NCBI RefSeq assembly: GCF_010993705.1
Contig: NZ_WOFO01000013.1
Location: 55,301 to 119,300 of the forward strand
Origin: Cyclobacterium sp. SYSU L10401
GTDB lineage: Bacteria; Bacteroidota; Bacteroidia; Cytophagales; Cyclobacteriaceae
Direction of reading: 5' to 3'
DNA length: 64,000 bases
Part shown: piece by piece, positions 43,525 through 55,406 of the stretch
How the letters are laid out: every line of letters starts with the position of its first letter
Numbering within the stretch: position 1 is the stretch's first letter
Made by a program: the position numbers and the translations under genes
Notes under the pieces: generated by a model
The model's input: the letters and a program-made list of their open reading frames with translations, nothing else
Database searches by the model: none
Told to the model about the DNA's origin: nothing

Positions 43525-43920
43525 TCAAAAACCTGTATGAGGAACTCCATTTTTATCTTCCCAATCATCCATAAATGCCCCAATTTCCTGAAGAACAAAA
43601 GGCATGGATTTCTTAACTTCGGTATCTAGAAACCTGAGAAAACGTAAACCCATGTTTTCCAAAATCAATTGCCTGTTTTGATCCTCTACGACAGATTCAG
43701 CATAAAAGTGGCTACCCCCATCAATCTCAATTACCAATTGCAATTTCCTGCAGTAGAAGTCTACAATATAATTTCCCAGCGGTCTTTGCCTGTTGAATGC
43801 ATGCCCTCGAAATTGACTTGCCCTTAACTTTTGCCAAAGTAAAACTTCGGAAAGGGTAGCATGAGATCTCAATTCTCTTGAGAATTCTTTCAAATTCTTG
43901 TTGTAAGGGACAAATCGCAT
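43525..43920 (-). CDS. DUF559 endonuclease-like protein
   Basis: 131 aa, Vsr-like PD-(D/E)XK fold. Motifs: SEVLLWQKLRASQF (N-terminal helix), FNRQRPLGNYIVDFYC (catalytic Asp), LQLVIEIDGGSHF (Glu-x-Asp-Gly) and a C-terminal LRFLRFLDTEV. It would be a nuclease of unknown target. The gene sits alone between two ~140-bp direct repeats with G-rich hairpins, and the next genes on both sides end in terminators, so it looks like an inserted unit. The coding frame is intact. Confidence 0.88.
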   Translation of the reverse strand: MRFVPYNKNLKEFSRELRSHATLSEVLLWQKLRASQFRGHAFNRQRPLGNYIVDFYCRKLQLVIEIDGGSHFYAESVVEDQNRQLILENMGLRFLRFLDTEVKKSMPFVLQEIGAFMDDWEDKNGVPHTGF

Positions 43921-43985
43921 GAAATAATTTAAAAATTATCGCTTAAAATTCCAGGGTTTTTTTCTTTAAAATTGGGATAAAGGTT

Positions 43986-44130
43986 AAAATAATATTTGGC
44001 GATCGTTTTTCCATTTTGGTAAAAAATCCCCCTTTTTCCCCCTTGGTAAGGGGGATTTTGATACGTAAGGATTTATAAGCACGGAAATTCCGCAGGATTT
44101 GCTCAGCCCGTTGAAATGGCACCCATTCAG
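43986..44130. repeat. Right ~140-bp direct repeat flanking the DUF559 gene
   Basis: Homologous to 43305-43446 in the same orientation. Its hairpin unit is at 44020-44055 (CCCCCTTGGTAAGGGGG). Unlike the left copy it lacks the second inverted hairpin unit. Confidence 0.75.
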
Positions 44131-44159
44131 CACCACTACTCCTGGATTTTCTATATAAA

Positions 44160-44193
44160 CACCAAAAGCCGCTGAAATCAGCGGCTTTTGGTG
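44160..44193 (-). terminator. Terminator of icd
   Basis: A 15-bp perfect stem (CACCAAAAGCCGCTG with its complement) around AAAT. Its inner 11 bp are the same as the DUF1080 operon terminator at 43268-43293. Confidence 0.9.
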
Positions 44194-44221
44194 CGTAAAC
44201 AATTAAAAGAACTTTATAAAT

Positions 44222-46594
<2,373 letters not shown>

Positions 46595-46627
46595 TCACGT
46601 TTAGAATAGCGACAATCACTTATTCCT

Positions 46628-47167
46628 ATGGCAATTTATCTGATTTTATTTTGGCTTTTATTGACAGGGGGAGAAAGCAAATCATCTGAAGATCTTACTG
46701 TTTCCCCGAATGAAAAACAACTGTTTGAGCTGATCAACACCTATCGGATAAGCCGGGGGCTGGAGGCGGTTCCCCTGTCACCTGCCCTGACCCGGGTCGC
46801 TCAGGTGCATGCCAAAGACCTGATGGACAATTACCAGCAAAGCAAGCGCTGCAACATGCATTCCTGGTCAAAGGAAGGAGCCTGGACGGACTGCTGCTAC
46901 AAGGACAATCACAAGGACCCCAACTGCATGTGGGAAAAGCCAAAGGAAATCGCCGGATACGACAGCCCCGGATACGAAATTGCCTACTGGCACTCTGCCG
47001 CCGCCCTGCCGGAAGATGCCCTGGAAGTATGGAAAAAAAGTCCGGGTCACCATGCTGTCCTGGCCAATCTGCCACCTTTTAACGCTGCCAACTGGAAAGC
47101 CATGGGGGTGGGAATATATAAAGAATATGCGGTGGTCTGGTTTGGGGAGATGGAGGATATTCCATAA
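46628..47167 (+). CDS. CAP/SCP-domain secreted protein
   Basis: 179 aa. A short hydrophobic leader precedes a CAP (SCP/PR-1) domain: LFELINTYRISRGLEAVPLSP at the start, a His in RVAQVHAKDL, a Glu-rich/Cys-rich centre with CNMHSW and DCCYKD, and SPGHHAVLAN near the end. Four cysteines suggest disulfides outside the cytoplasm. Bacterial members bind lipids or peptides; function here is unknown. Confidence 0.85.
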   Translation: MAIYLILFWLLLTGGESKSSEDLTVSPNEKQLFELINTYRISRGLEAVPLSPALTRVAQVHAKDLMDNYQQSKRCNMHSWSKEGAWTDCCYKDNHKDPNCMWEKPKEIAGYDSPGYEIAYWHSAAALPEDALEVWKKSPGHHAVLANLPPFNAANWKAMGVGIYKEYAVVWFGEMEDIP

Positions 47168-47306
47168 AGCCTTATAAAAAGTTGCACCACAGATAGCTCA
47201 GATTAATATAGTATTCTCATATCTTCACATTGAAAAGGTAGTTCTTCGAAAGTTTTTCCTAAAGGTATTTTTTTTATATTTAAAGAGGTGTAAAATAAGA
47301 TAAAGC

Positions 47307-47465
47307 ATGAACTACGACAAGTCATTTCAGGAAAGTGCCAGGTTAGGTTTGGAGGAACTATCCAAGCAATCACCAGTCACCTTGGAACAGGCCCGTCTTC
47401 AGGTTCAAAGGCTGAGAAACCAAAACAAATCCGCAATAAGGAAGAAGAAAGTCTTAACAAAATAA
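47307..47465 (+). CDS. 52-aa basic small ORF
   Basis: MNYDKSFQESARLGLEELSK then a helix ending in a Lys/Arg-rich tail (IRKKKVLTK). No leader. It resembles small DNA-binding or antitoxin-like proteins only in composition. The next gene starts 62 bases on. It falls below common length cut-offs and may be missed by gene callers. Confidence 0.4.
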   Translation: MNYDKSFQESARLGLEELSKQSPVTLEQARLQVQRLRNQNKSAIRKKKVLTK

Positions 47466-47526
47466 TATTTGAAAATAACCTTTGGATAAATGATTTAGAT
47501 TTCTCCAAATTTATCAGTCAAATACA

Positions 47527-48641
47527 ATGGAAATCAGGAATCTCTTGTTTTTATGTAGCCTATGTGTTTTTTTATCAGCTTGTTCTGATAAAAAAGAGGA
47601 TGTATTTGGGGCAAATGAAAGAATCATTTCTTTTTCCTCGTTCGATATCAAGCAAACGGATTATTTCCCAGAAGAATTTATCCGGGAACTGAGATACATT
47701 CCCATCAAGCGGGATTTCGATAAGGATTATTTTACATTTATAGACAAGATAAAATACAACAACGGTAAGGTTTATATCCTGGATAAATCAAAAAAATCCT
47801 TAGTATATTTGATGAAAGCGGCCAATTCTTACAAAATATCGGAAGGCAGGGAACAGGTCCCGGGGAATTTATGAATCTTTCGGATTTTGATCTGACGAAT
47901 AATGGTCAGGTATACCTGCTGGATGGGTTCAGGGACAAAGACCGCCTGTTTATTTATGATGCCGATCATGATCTTGAGGGATCGAAAGAGTTGTCCTTTG
48001 AAGCGGATGTGGTTAAAGTTTCTGAGGATGGATCACTTGTATTTGGCCTTTCCTCCTGGAATTTTGGCGATTTTAAAGGCAAGAAAATTCTCAGGACGGA
48101 TAACCAACTGACAGACAAATTCGCAATGCTTGACTTTGATGAAGGCTTAAATGAATCTATTTGGATGGATTATCAATTTGGAAGCAATGGGTCTGAGATC
48201 TACTACAACAAGCCCATAGATAATCGAGTCCATGTTTTTGATCAGAAAGGAGATTTAAATCAGGTGTTAAAATTCGACTTTGGCTTGCTGAATGTTCCGG
48301 ATCAACTCAAGCAAAACCTCGAAGAAAATTTCGAGGAAATCAAGAACTTTAGATACATGCGAAATTTCCTGGTTGGTTTTGACAAGGGGTATCTGGGAAG
48401 CCTATATGATCAGGGAGGCTATCGGATTTTTTTGACGGATACACTTGAAAACGAGCTTTACTTAGGAGCCAAAACCGATTACTATGGGTTTTTGGGTCAA
48501 TTTGTGGGCTTTGATGATGGCTATGCCTTGTCCTATCTTGATCCGGAATACATTGGCGAAGAGACGATGAAGTATTTACCCGAATGGGTAAAAGACCACC
48601 TGAAGGGAGACGAGTTTGTCATCCGTCTTGTTAAATTTTAG
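47527..48641 (+). pseudogene. 6-bladed beta-propeller lipoprotein, frameshifted at an A7 tract
   Basis: The first part (47527-47874) has a lipoprotein leader (SLCVFLSACSDKK) and a normal propeller start ending KYNNGKVYILDKSKK. The frame then runs into nonsense and stops. The other frame carries the missing piece (SIFDESGQFLQNIGRQGTGP then GEFMNLSDFDL) and continues to 48641. Adding one A to the A7 run at 47790-47796 joins them into one protein of about 372 aa. It could be a real mutation, phase variation or slippage, or a sequencing error. Confidence 0.75.
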
Positions 48642-49191
48642 CGGGCACTGAATCCAGGATGGCACATTTCCCCAGTTTCGGTGAAAAAGTGTGCCACAGA
48701 TTACTCAGATTACCACAGAAAAAAACGCCACTGGGTGAAGTATGCCACTTCACCCTGATATCGTCGGGATTACAAACAATTTAGACCCGCCAAAAAGCCA
48801 TTTGCAATGGCTAAACTTGCCCGCTTCCAGGAATGATTTTTTAGACGGTCTGTCCATAGGACCCGGCATTACAAATGCCTCACCGGCGTAAACTAAATAC
48901 TACAAGGGATGTAGATGCAATCACCCACTCAGAAGCTAAGAAACACCAGAAAAAATCTGTGAGAATCTGTGAGAATCCGTGGTAGAAAAGCGCGCTATCG
49001 ATACCACAGATTCGCTGCAATAGAAAAACCCCGCCCGAGGAAGCTTTTCACGATCTGAATAGGACAAACGAGGTAGAAAAAGTCAAGAGCTTATCCAAAG
49101 ACTTCCCAAAATACTTTTTTCAGATAGCATTAATCAATATTGCTTTTTATAAAAACTATTTTGTAATTTTACTTTTTGTAAAAATCAATCT
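48642..49191. other. Non-coding repeat-rich stretch
   Basis: 550 bases without a supported gene. It holds CACAGATT-type repeats (about 48692-48720 and 48995-49012), one REPIN-like doublet (48796-48879) and a 'gagaatctgtgagaatccg' duplication at about 48960-48982. Confidence 0.6.
48796..48879. repeat. REPIN-like doublet, copy 1
   Basis: The left palindrome AGCCATTTGCAATGGCT (48796-48812) and right palindrome GGCATT-ACA-AATGCC (48865-48879) are inverted relatives of each other, in an 84-base unit. The same 84-base spacing is seen in copy 2 at 49917-50000. Confidence 0.65.
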
Positions 49192-49715
49192 ATGGAAAGT
49201 CTGATTCGAAAATCTGAGCGTAAAGCCAGTTTCGTCAAAGGGAAAAAAAGAAGATACCTCTATGGACAAATTGATTGGGAGCAAAAACTGATCATTGTTC
49301 TTGGCTACAGGGGTTCTGGCAAAACAACCCTTCTTTTGCAATACCTTTCTGCTATCCAAGGGAAAGGTATTTATTTAAGTCTCGATGATTTTTTACCAAA
49401 GGGGTAAGCTACCTTCAGAAGCCGGAAAAGATCTATTTGCAAAACCCCAACTTTATTTACCTCTTTTCTCCTACAATGGCCAATATAGGTAACGTACGTG
49501 AAACATTTTTCCTCAATCAACTAACAGCAGTTCATTCGGTGACGGCTCCCAGGTATGGCGACTTTATGGTCGATGATACCTATGTATTTGAGGTGGGCGG
49601 AGCTTCCAAAACCAGCGAACAGCTTCAGGGAGTCCCCCAGTCTTACCTGGCACTAGATATAGCCGGGGGGAGTAATCGGAGAATCCCCCTTTGGTTATTT
49701 GGTATGTTGTACTAG
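49192..49715 (+). pseudogene. Deleted AAA ATPase (AAA_14/DUF4143 family)
   Basis: The N-terminus has a good Walker A (LGYRGSGKTTLLLQYL, about 38-53) and ends at TAA 49405-49407. In another frame (about 49408-49715) the C-terminal DUF4143 part follows: SYLQKPEKIYLQNPNFIYLF, NVRETFFLNQL, VFEVGG. Normal members have about 380-400 aa; here some 200 central codons, including Walker B, are missing. It is a deletion pseudogene inside a repeat-rich stretch. Confidence 0.8.
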
Positions 49716-50180
49716 GAGAATCCCTGCCTGCAAATAGGGTCGCAGCACAGATTCGCATAGAGGAAAGGTCAATTTTGGAAGCTAAAAAATTGTGAAAATC
49801 GGTGTGAATCCGTGGTGAAAAAAAAGGATGCACCACAGATTACTCAGATTAACACAGATTAAAACAGGGGTGGCGGTACTATCTTTGGAGTCATAAACAG
49901 ATAGAAACCGTCTAAAAGCCATTTGCAATGGCTAAACACACACGTTTCCAGGAATGATTTTCTAAACGCCCTGTCCAAGGGACCCGGCATTGCAAATGCC
50001 TCGCTGACTTAAATAAAAACGATAAAAGGGATGTAATTACACCCAGTCAAGTAGGAGTGAGCTAGTGGCTTGAGCCTGCTTTCAATTAACCCAAAATAAT
50101 AGACCATGAAGGATTTATGCTGCAAAATACTCCTCCTGATTTGAATTTTTAGTACTTTAGGAGACGATAAAAAGTAGATC
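49716..50180. other. Non-coding repeat-rich stretch
   Basis: 465 bases. It holds CACAGATT repeats (49831-49863) and REPIN-like copy 2 (49917-50000). No gene is supported. The end, near 50160, should hold the promoter of the isomerase gene. Confidence 0.6.
49917..50000. repeat. REPIN-like doublet, copy 2
   Basis: AGCCATTTGCAATGGCT (49917-49933) and GGCATTGCAAATGCC (49986-50000). Between them are TTCCAGGAATGATTTT and a GACCCGG stretch, as in copy 1. Confidence 0.7.
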
Positions 50181-51098
50181 ATGAAACACTTAAACCTTCA
50201 GGATTCGACGCATGACCGGCGTAATTTTCTTAAAAAAGCGGGTCTGGGAGTAGCAGGCCTGGCATCTTTTCAGGCAGCACCGCTGGCAAATTCCCGGCAT
50301 TCAACAAGCCAATCAAAAAAAGTGGAATTGGCCATTGCCACCATTACCTGTGACGGTTTTGGGGACGAAAACTTTGAAAATGCCTTTGAAATCATTCCCC
50401 AACTCCCTTTTAAAAATGTAGAGTTCAACTGCTGGTATGGCCGTAACCTTACCCCTTCGGGCATTGGCAGCATACAGCAACGCTGCTACGAACATGGATT
50501 GACCCCCATCTGTGTGCAGGGCAGTTCCTTTGGGGCAGAAGGAAACATCGTAAAGGATGTTGCCCATAAACTGTGGCTGATGGAAGCGGCAAAAAAACTC
50601 GGTTGCCGCCGGGTCAAATGCACCGGAGCAGGCCGGGGGAAAGCTGGAGGTCCCGAAGCCGTGGTGGAAATCGTGCGTGAACTGGCCCCCGCAGCAGAAG
50701 AAATGGATGTACTGCTCCTGCTGGAAAACCATGCCAATAACAACATCGAATTCATTGAGGATTATGAGAAAATATTTGATGCCATCAATTCCACCCATGT
50801 AGGGATGTGTATGGACAATGCGCACTTCAATGGTTCCAACGTGGACCTGATGGAGGTGGTGGATAAATTTCATGAAAAAATCCTGCACATTGACATCAAA
50901 GATACGGAGAAAATGGGTGTTCATAAGGTGGTCAATTTTGGGGAAGGAGTAACCGACAACGATGGGGTGATTCAGAAAATGCTAGACCATGGTTATGAAG
51001 GCTACCTGCTGGTCGAAATGGCCCCTCCCCTGGATGAAACTACCCTGGTAAAAGACCTCACGCGTGCTTACCAATTATTCGAAAAATACCAGAAATAG
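50181..51098 (+). CDS. Tat-exported sugar phosphate isomerase/epimerase (TIM barrel)
   Basis: 305 aa. A twin-arginine leader (HDRRNFLKKAGLGVAGLASF, residues 11-30) means the folded enzyme is exported. The AP-endonuclease-2-like barrel has metal-ligand motifs LLLENHANNN (Glu), MCMDNAHFNG (Asp/His), ILHIDIKDTEK (His/Asp) and YLLVEMAPP (Glu). Function may be on periplasmic keto-sugars; that is inference. It precedes a large propeller-cytochrome lipoprotein by about 200 bases. Confidence 0.88.
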   Translation: MKHLNLQDSTHDRRNFLKKAGLGVAGLASFQAAPLANSRHSTSQSKKVELAIATITCDGFGDENFENAFEIIPQLPFKNVEFNCWYGRNLTPSGIGSIQQRCYEHGLTPICVQGSSFGAEGNIVKDVAHKLWLMEAAKKLGCRRVKCTGAGRGKAGGPEAVVEIVRELAPAAEEMDVLLLLENHANNNIEFIEDYEKIFDAINSTHVGMCMDNAHFNGSNVDLMEVVDKFHEKILHIDIKDTEKMGVHKVVNFGEGVTDNDGVIQKMLDHGYEGYLLVEMAPPLDETTLVKDLTRAYQLFEKYQK

Positions 51099-51296
51099 TG
51101 ATTGCTTTTTACCATCATCCGTCAACACTAGTTGCGTTTTAATGAATAAAATCCTGTCAAAAAAATAAGAAAGCGTAAAACCTGTCGGGTTTAATCTTCT
51201 CAACGTTTATTATTGGTTGAAAACCAAAAAAACCTGACAGGTTTCCGAATTTCAAATAGCAATCAAAGCACTTCCAAAAGAACAAAGTACTCCGTT

Positions 51297-53948
51297 ATGC
51301 ATTTAAAAAAACCAGACCTGTTCCTAGTTGCATTTTTCATTTTATGGGTACCTGTTATTTTCTCCTGTGAAAACAGTAAGGTAAAAAATGAGCCCATGGT
51401 AGTGGACGGCGTTACCATTTTGGACGAGCGGCTGGAATTGACCCTGATGAAGCAGGATCCGGAAATTGTCACGCCTATTGGTATTGCCGTGGATGAAAAA
51501 GACAGGGTATATGTCTTGGAATCCCATACCCATCTGCCACCTAAAGACTACCAGGGTCCGGACCATGATATCATTAAAGTATATGAAGACAGCAATGGAG
51601 ACGGGACCTGGGACAAGGAGTCTGTCTTTGCAGAAGGATTATTTGAGGGTTTGAATATCGCTTTTTCTCCGAAAGGACATTTGTATGCGGTTACCTCTAA
51701 AGAGGTGTGGAAATTTTATGATGAAGATGGGGATGGATTCAGCGAAAGAAGCGAAAAACTAATGGCTTTTACCAAACCCGAACAGGTTTACGCCCATGCG
51801 GCGATCTTGAGTATTACCTTTGACAACGAAGGCTGGATGTACATCGGCAGGGGAAATACCGGAGCAGCCCATTGGATTTTTCAGGGCAGTGATGGCAAGG
51901 AAGTGTCGGGTTATGGAGATGGCGGCAATATCATTCGTGCCAAAACGGATGGAACGGAACTGGAAATATTTTCTACGGGATACTGGAATCCCTTTGACCT
52001 GAAGTTTGATAACTACGGTCGCTTGCTGGTAGCCGACAATGATCCGGACAGCCGTGGCCCCAACCGGCTGGTTCATGCGGTAAAAGGCTCCGACTTTGGC
52101 TACCAATCGCTGTTTGGCGGAAGCGGTATCCACCCTTACCTGGCCTGGAATGGAGAATTGCCCGGAACCCTACCCTATGCTGTTCCTTTGGGTGAATCAC
52201 CGTCAGGACTCCTCAATGCCAACCTGGCCAGACTACCTCAAGATTATGATGACCAAATCCTTTGCTCCATCTGGGAAGAGAGCAGCATCGTCCGGATTGC
52301 CCTGGAAGAAAAGGGGCTTTCTCTGACCGGGTCCACCGAGGTGATTTTACAAGGGGGCGAGGACTTCAGACCGGTGGCTTTTGCTGCTGACAGTAAGGGC
52401 AATATCTTTTTTACCGATTGGGTGGAAAGGGTATATCCCAATCACGGGAAGGGTAAAATATGGAAACTTTCAGCAAAAGAAAATACAGAGCGTTTGGCAC
52501 AAAGAAGCCTGTACGAGCCCCCTATAGCCAACGAAAAGGTGAAGCGTTTAAACCAATTGCTTTCCGACCCGACTAATTTTGATCAGCATTTCAGAAACCT
52601 GCATTCCGATGATCCCTATGTAAGACATGCTGCGGTGATGGCCTTAAGTAGTAGTGAGCACAGGGAAAAACTGGAACAGGCCATACAGGACGCATCAGCT
52701 GATGTAAGGTTGGGCGCACTTTTGGCACTCCGGCATTCTGATCATCCCAGGGAAGCCGCCCTGGCCCCGCAATTTTTAGAAGATCCTGATCCAGAAATAA
52801 GAAGAATGGCACTGATCTGGATCGGCAGTCATGGACTGGCATCCGAAAGGGAAAACCTGGAGCGGGCCCTTACGGCCGGAGACTTTACGACCCAATTGTT
52901 CGAAACCTATCTGGAAACGGTAAAACTACTGGAACCACAATTCCAGCAGGCTTACCAAAATAAAGAGGAAGAAATCTCCAAGCGGATCCCTTTAAAATTG
53001 CCGGATGAATTCATTGCTGGAATAGTCAGTGATCCCTCCAATCCATCTCAAATGAGAGCCTATGCCCTTCGGTATCTCGAAGATCCGGCCGATCAGAAGG
53101 AACTTCTGCTGGAATTTTTATCCCAGGAAGCAGCGGAAGACCTGCAATTGGAAATTATCCAGACCCTGGCCAATGTACCTGATCCGGAAGTGGCTGACGC
53201 ACTGCTTCAGGTCAGTTTATCAACAAATAAACCCGTCAATCTACGGGCAGAGGCCTTGTCAGCACTCTCCCGGCAGCCTCAGGAGGTTTGGAAAGAGGTA
53301 ATTCCATTATTGGAGGTTTCCAATGAAAACCTGGCCATAGCTGCGGCAAGGTATCTTCGGGCCAAAAGTGGAGAAGAAGCCGTAAAGCTAGCCATGGAGC
53401 GGGTCTTGAATGATGGCAGCAGTTGTGACAGTGAAGGCCTGCGACAACAGCTGATGCTGGCCTTGTCACAGGATACCGGCAAACGACCTGATCCTGAGGA
53501 ATTGGACGAGTGGGTATCTCTGCTGGCTGGTCCTGCCGACCCGGACCGGGGCAGGAGGGTTTTTTACTCCAGCAGCTCCCTATGTGCTACCTGCCATGTG
53601 GTCGGAGGCCGTGGTGGGGACCTGGGTCCAGACCTGAGCAATGTAGGCAAATCGAAGAATAGAAAAAGTTTGATCAGTTCCATCCTTTTGCCATCCGAAG
53701 AAATGAGTCCGGAATGGCAGGGCTGGTTCATTGAAATGAAAGATGGTACCCGATATGATGGCCGCCAAATAGATGTAGGATATGATGATGTCAAGTTGTA
53801 TACCCAGGCGGAAGGATTTATACAGTTAAAGAAGGCGGACATTGAGGCATATGGCATGGCCGATCGCTCATTAATGCCGGCAGGTTTGGAGCAGCGGCTA
53901 AGCAATCAGGACTTGAAGGATTTGTTGGCTTTTCTGGAAAGTCAATAG
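51297..53948 (+). CDS. Large lipoprotein: beta-propeller, HEAT repeats and C-terminal cytochrome c
   Basis: I start at ATG 51297; the longer frame uses a TTG. A leader and lipobox ([10 protein letters not shown], Cys about 24) precede an NHL/PQQ-type propeller (about 40-400: [41 protein letters not shown]-like ends). HEAT-like alpha repeats lie at about 430-680 ([36 protein letters not shown]). A cytochrome c domain follows at about 760-883 with CATCH and a DLSNVG... Met region. It matches the 'PVC-type haem-binding/membrane-bound dehydrogenase' proteins. Expected to oxidise a sugar or alcohol and pass electrons to its own haem; substrate unknown. Confidence 0.88.
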   Translation: MHLKKPDLFLVAFFILWVPVIFSCENSKVKNEPMVVDGVTILDERLELTLMKQDPEIVTPIGIAVDEKDRVYVLESHTHLPPKDYQGPDHDIIKVYEDSNGDGTWDKESVFAEGLFEGLNIAFSPKGHLYAVTSKEVWKFYDEDGDGFSERSEKLMAFTKPEQVYAHAAILSITFDNEGWMYIGRGNTGAAHWIFQGSDGKEVSGYGDGGNIIRAKTDGTELEIFSTGYWNPFDLKFDNYGRLLVADNDPDSRGPNRLVHAVKGSDFGYQSLFGGSGIHPYLAWNGELPGTLPYAVPLGESPSGLLNANLARLPQDYDDQILCSIWEESSIVRIALEEKGLSLTGSTEVILQGGEDFRPVAFAADSKGNIFFTDWVERVYPNHGKGKIWKLSAKENTERLAQRSLYEPPIANEKVKRLNQLLSDPTNFDQHFRNLHSDDPYVRHAAVMALSSSEHREKLEQAIQDASADVRLGALLALRHSDHPREAALAPQFLEDPDPEIRRMALIWIGSHGLASERENLERALTAGDFTTQLFETYLETVKLLEPQFQQAYQNKEEEISKRIPLKLPDEFIAGIVSDPSNPSQMRAYALRYLEDPADQKELLLEFLSQEAAEDLQLEIIQTLANVPDPEVADALLQVSLSTNKPVNLRAEALSALSRQPQEVWKEVIPLLEVSNENLAIAAARYLRAKSGEEAVKLAMERVLNDGSSCDSEGLRQQLMLALSQDTGKRPDPEELDEWVSLLAGPADPDRGRRVFYSSSSLCATCHVVGGRGGDLGPDLSNVGKSKNRKSLISSILLPSEEMSPEWQGWFIEMKDGTRYDGRQIDVGYDDVKLYTQAEGFIQLKKADIEAYGMADRSLMPAGLEQRLSNQDLKDLLAFLESQ

Positions 53949-54763
53949 CTCTCCTTTTCGTTGGGAAAATCTTTTGCTTTTACATCTTTGATGTAATTGC
54001 TGACGGCCTCGTGCATGGTGCTGCGTATATCTGCATATTGTCTGAGAAACCTGGGCTGAAATTCCTGGGTGATGCCCAGCATATCATGCAATACCAGCAC
54101 CTGTCCGTCTACATCCGGGCCGGCGCCAATTCCGATTACTGGAATCGCCACCTGCTCGGCCACTTTTTTGGCCAGCTTGGCAGGAATCTTTTCCAGGACC
54201 AGGGCAAAACAGCCGCATTCTTCAAGGATTTTGGCATCCTCCAGCAATTTGTTGGCCTCATCTTTCTCTTTGGCCCTGACGGTATAGGTACCAAATTTAT
54301 AAATGGATTGGGGAGTAAGACCCAAATGGCCCATCACAGGAACGCCGGCACTGAGAATACGTACCACCGATTCCCTGATCTCTCCTCCACCTTCCACCTT
54401 AACGGCATGCGCACCGGACTCTTTCATGATCCGGATAGCTGATCGAAGGGCTTCAGAACTGTTGCCCTGATAGGATCCAAAAGGGATGTCCACTACTACC
54501 AATGCCCGTTCCACTGCACGCACTACCGAAGTAGCATGGTAAATCATTTGGTCCAGGGTAATGGGCAGGGTGGTTTCGTGCCCAGCCATGACATTGGAAG
54601 CCGAGTCGCCCACCAATATCATATCAATGCCCGCCCCATCTACGATTCCGGCCATGGAGAAATCATAGGCGGTAAGCATGGAGATCTTTTCTTTCCGCTT
54701 TTTCATCTCCTGAAGGATATGCGTGGTGATCCGTTTCAGGTGGGTAGATTGGTGTACAGACAT
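53942..54763 (-). CDS. panB: 3-methyl-2-oxobutanoate hydroxymethyltransferase
   Basis: First step of pantothenate synthesis (ketopantoate from oxoisovalerate). 273 aa TIM barrel. Motifs: [33 protein letters not shown] (Asp ligands), HAVKVEGG (Lys), [11 protein letters not shown], and [16 protein letters not shown] near the end. The 3' end overlaps the convergent gene by 7 bases. One base separates it from the upstream phosphoribosyltransferase gene. Confidence 0.96.
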   Translation of the reverse strand: MSVHQSTHLKRITTHILQEMKKRKEKISMLTAYDFSMAGIVDGAGIDMILVGDSASNVMAGHETTLPITLDQMIYHATSVVRAVERALVVVDIPFGSYQGNSSEALRSAIRIMKESGAHAVKVEGGGEIRESVVRILSAGVPVMGHLGLTPQSIYKFGTYTVRAKEKDEANKLLEDAKILEECGCFALVLEKIPAKLAKKVAEQVAIPVIGIGAGPDVDGQVLVLHDMLGITQEFQPRFLRQYADIRSTMHEAVSNYIKDVKAKDFPNEKESY

Positions 54764-54764
54764 A

Positions 54765-55268
54765 TCAGTGCAGGTGGACGGTGGAGGCTTCAGGATTTAA
54801 ATCTACGGTAATGTGTTCGCTAAGGGTAGTAGCCAGTTCGAATCCGGTGTAGTCCGGGGATACGGGAAATAACTTGTGACTTCTGTTCACCAGTACGGCC
54901 ACTTCTATTTGTTTGACATTTTCTTCCAAAAAGGGAACCATTGCATAGGCAAGTGTTTTACCCGTGTTGAGCACATCATCCACAATGATGATGCATTTTC
55001 CATTAAAGGGTCCCTTATCCGACAGGGTTACCTCTCCAATTTGAGGATTCGATTTATCCAGGGTCACGGCAATCAGGTCCACTTTTATGGGAGCTATTTC
55101 GCTCAGCTTTTCAGCTATCAATTCTGCCAGGACAAGTCCCATGCCTGTCAGTCCGGCAAAAACCAATCCTTTTTCTCCCACATTGCGTTCATAAATTTCG
55201 TAGGCTATCCGCACGATTTTTTGTTGGATTTGCTTGTGGTTCAGCACCAGGGTTTTTGTTTCACTCAT
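54765..55268 (-). CDS. PRTase-fold phosphoribosyltransferase (PyrR-like)
   Basis: 167 aa. The type I PRPP motif [14 protein letters not shown] (about 104-117) and an upstream [11 protein letters not shown] loop fit a type I phosphoribosyltransferase close to PyrR or purine salvage enzymes. The hood region is short, so the exact base is uncertain. It is next to panB with 1 base between and is probably cotranscribed. Confidence 0.85.
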   Translation of the reverse strand: MSETKTLVLNHKQIQQKIVRIAYEIYERNVGEKGLVFAGLTGMGLVLAELIAEKLSEIAPIKVDLIAVTLDKSNPQIGEVTLSDKGPFNGKCIIIVDDVLNTGKTLAYAMVPFLEENVKQIEVAVLVNRSHKLFPVSPDYTGFELATTLSEHITVDLNPEASTVHLH

Positions 55269-55406
55269 GGGACAAATAGGATTTTAACCCGAAGATGTAT
55301 CCGGATGGAATAAAAAAGAAAATTACTTTAAAAGAAACTGATTTCAAAGGATTGCTGATTTTTTACACTCAGGATTTACGGCTGCCTCCACAGGATCTCC
55401 GGAAAA

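Noticed and set aside
43305..44130. Classical insertion sequence around DUF559
   Set aside because: The flanks are direct, not terminal inverted repeats, and DUF559 is not a known transposase, so I report it as an unusual unit instead of an IS.
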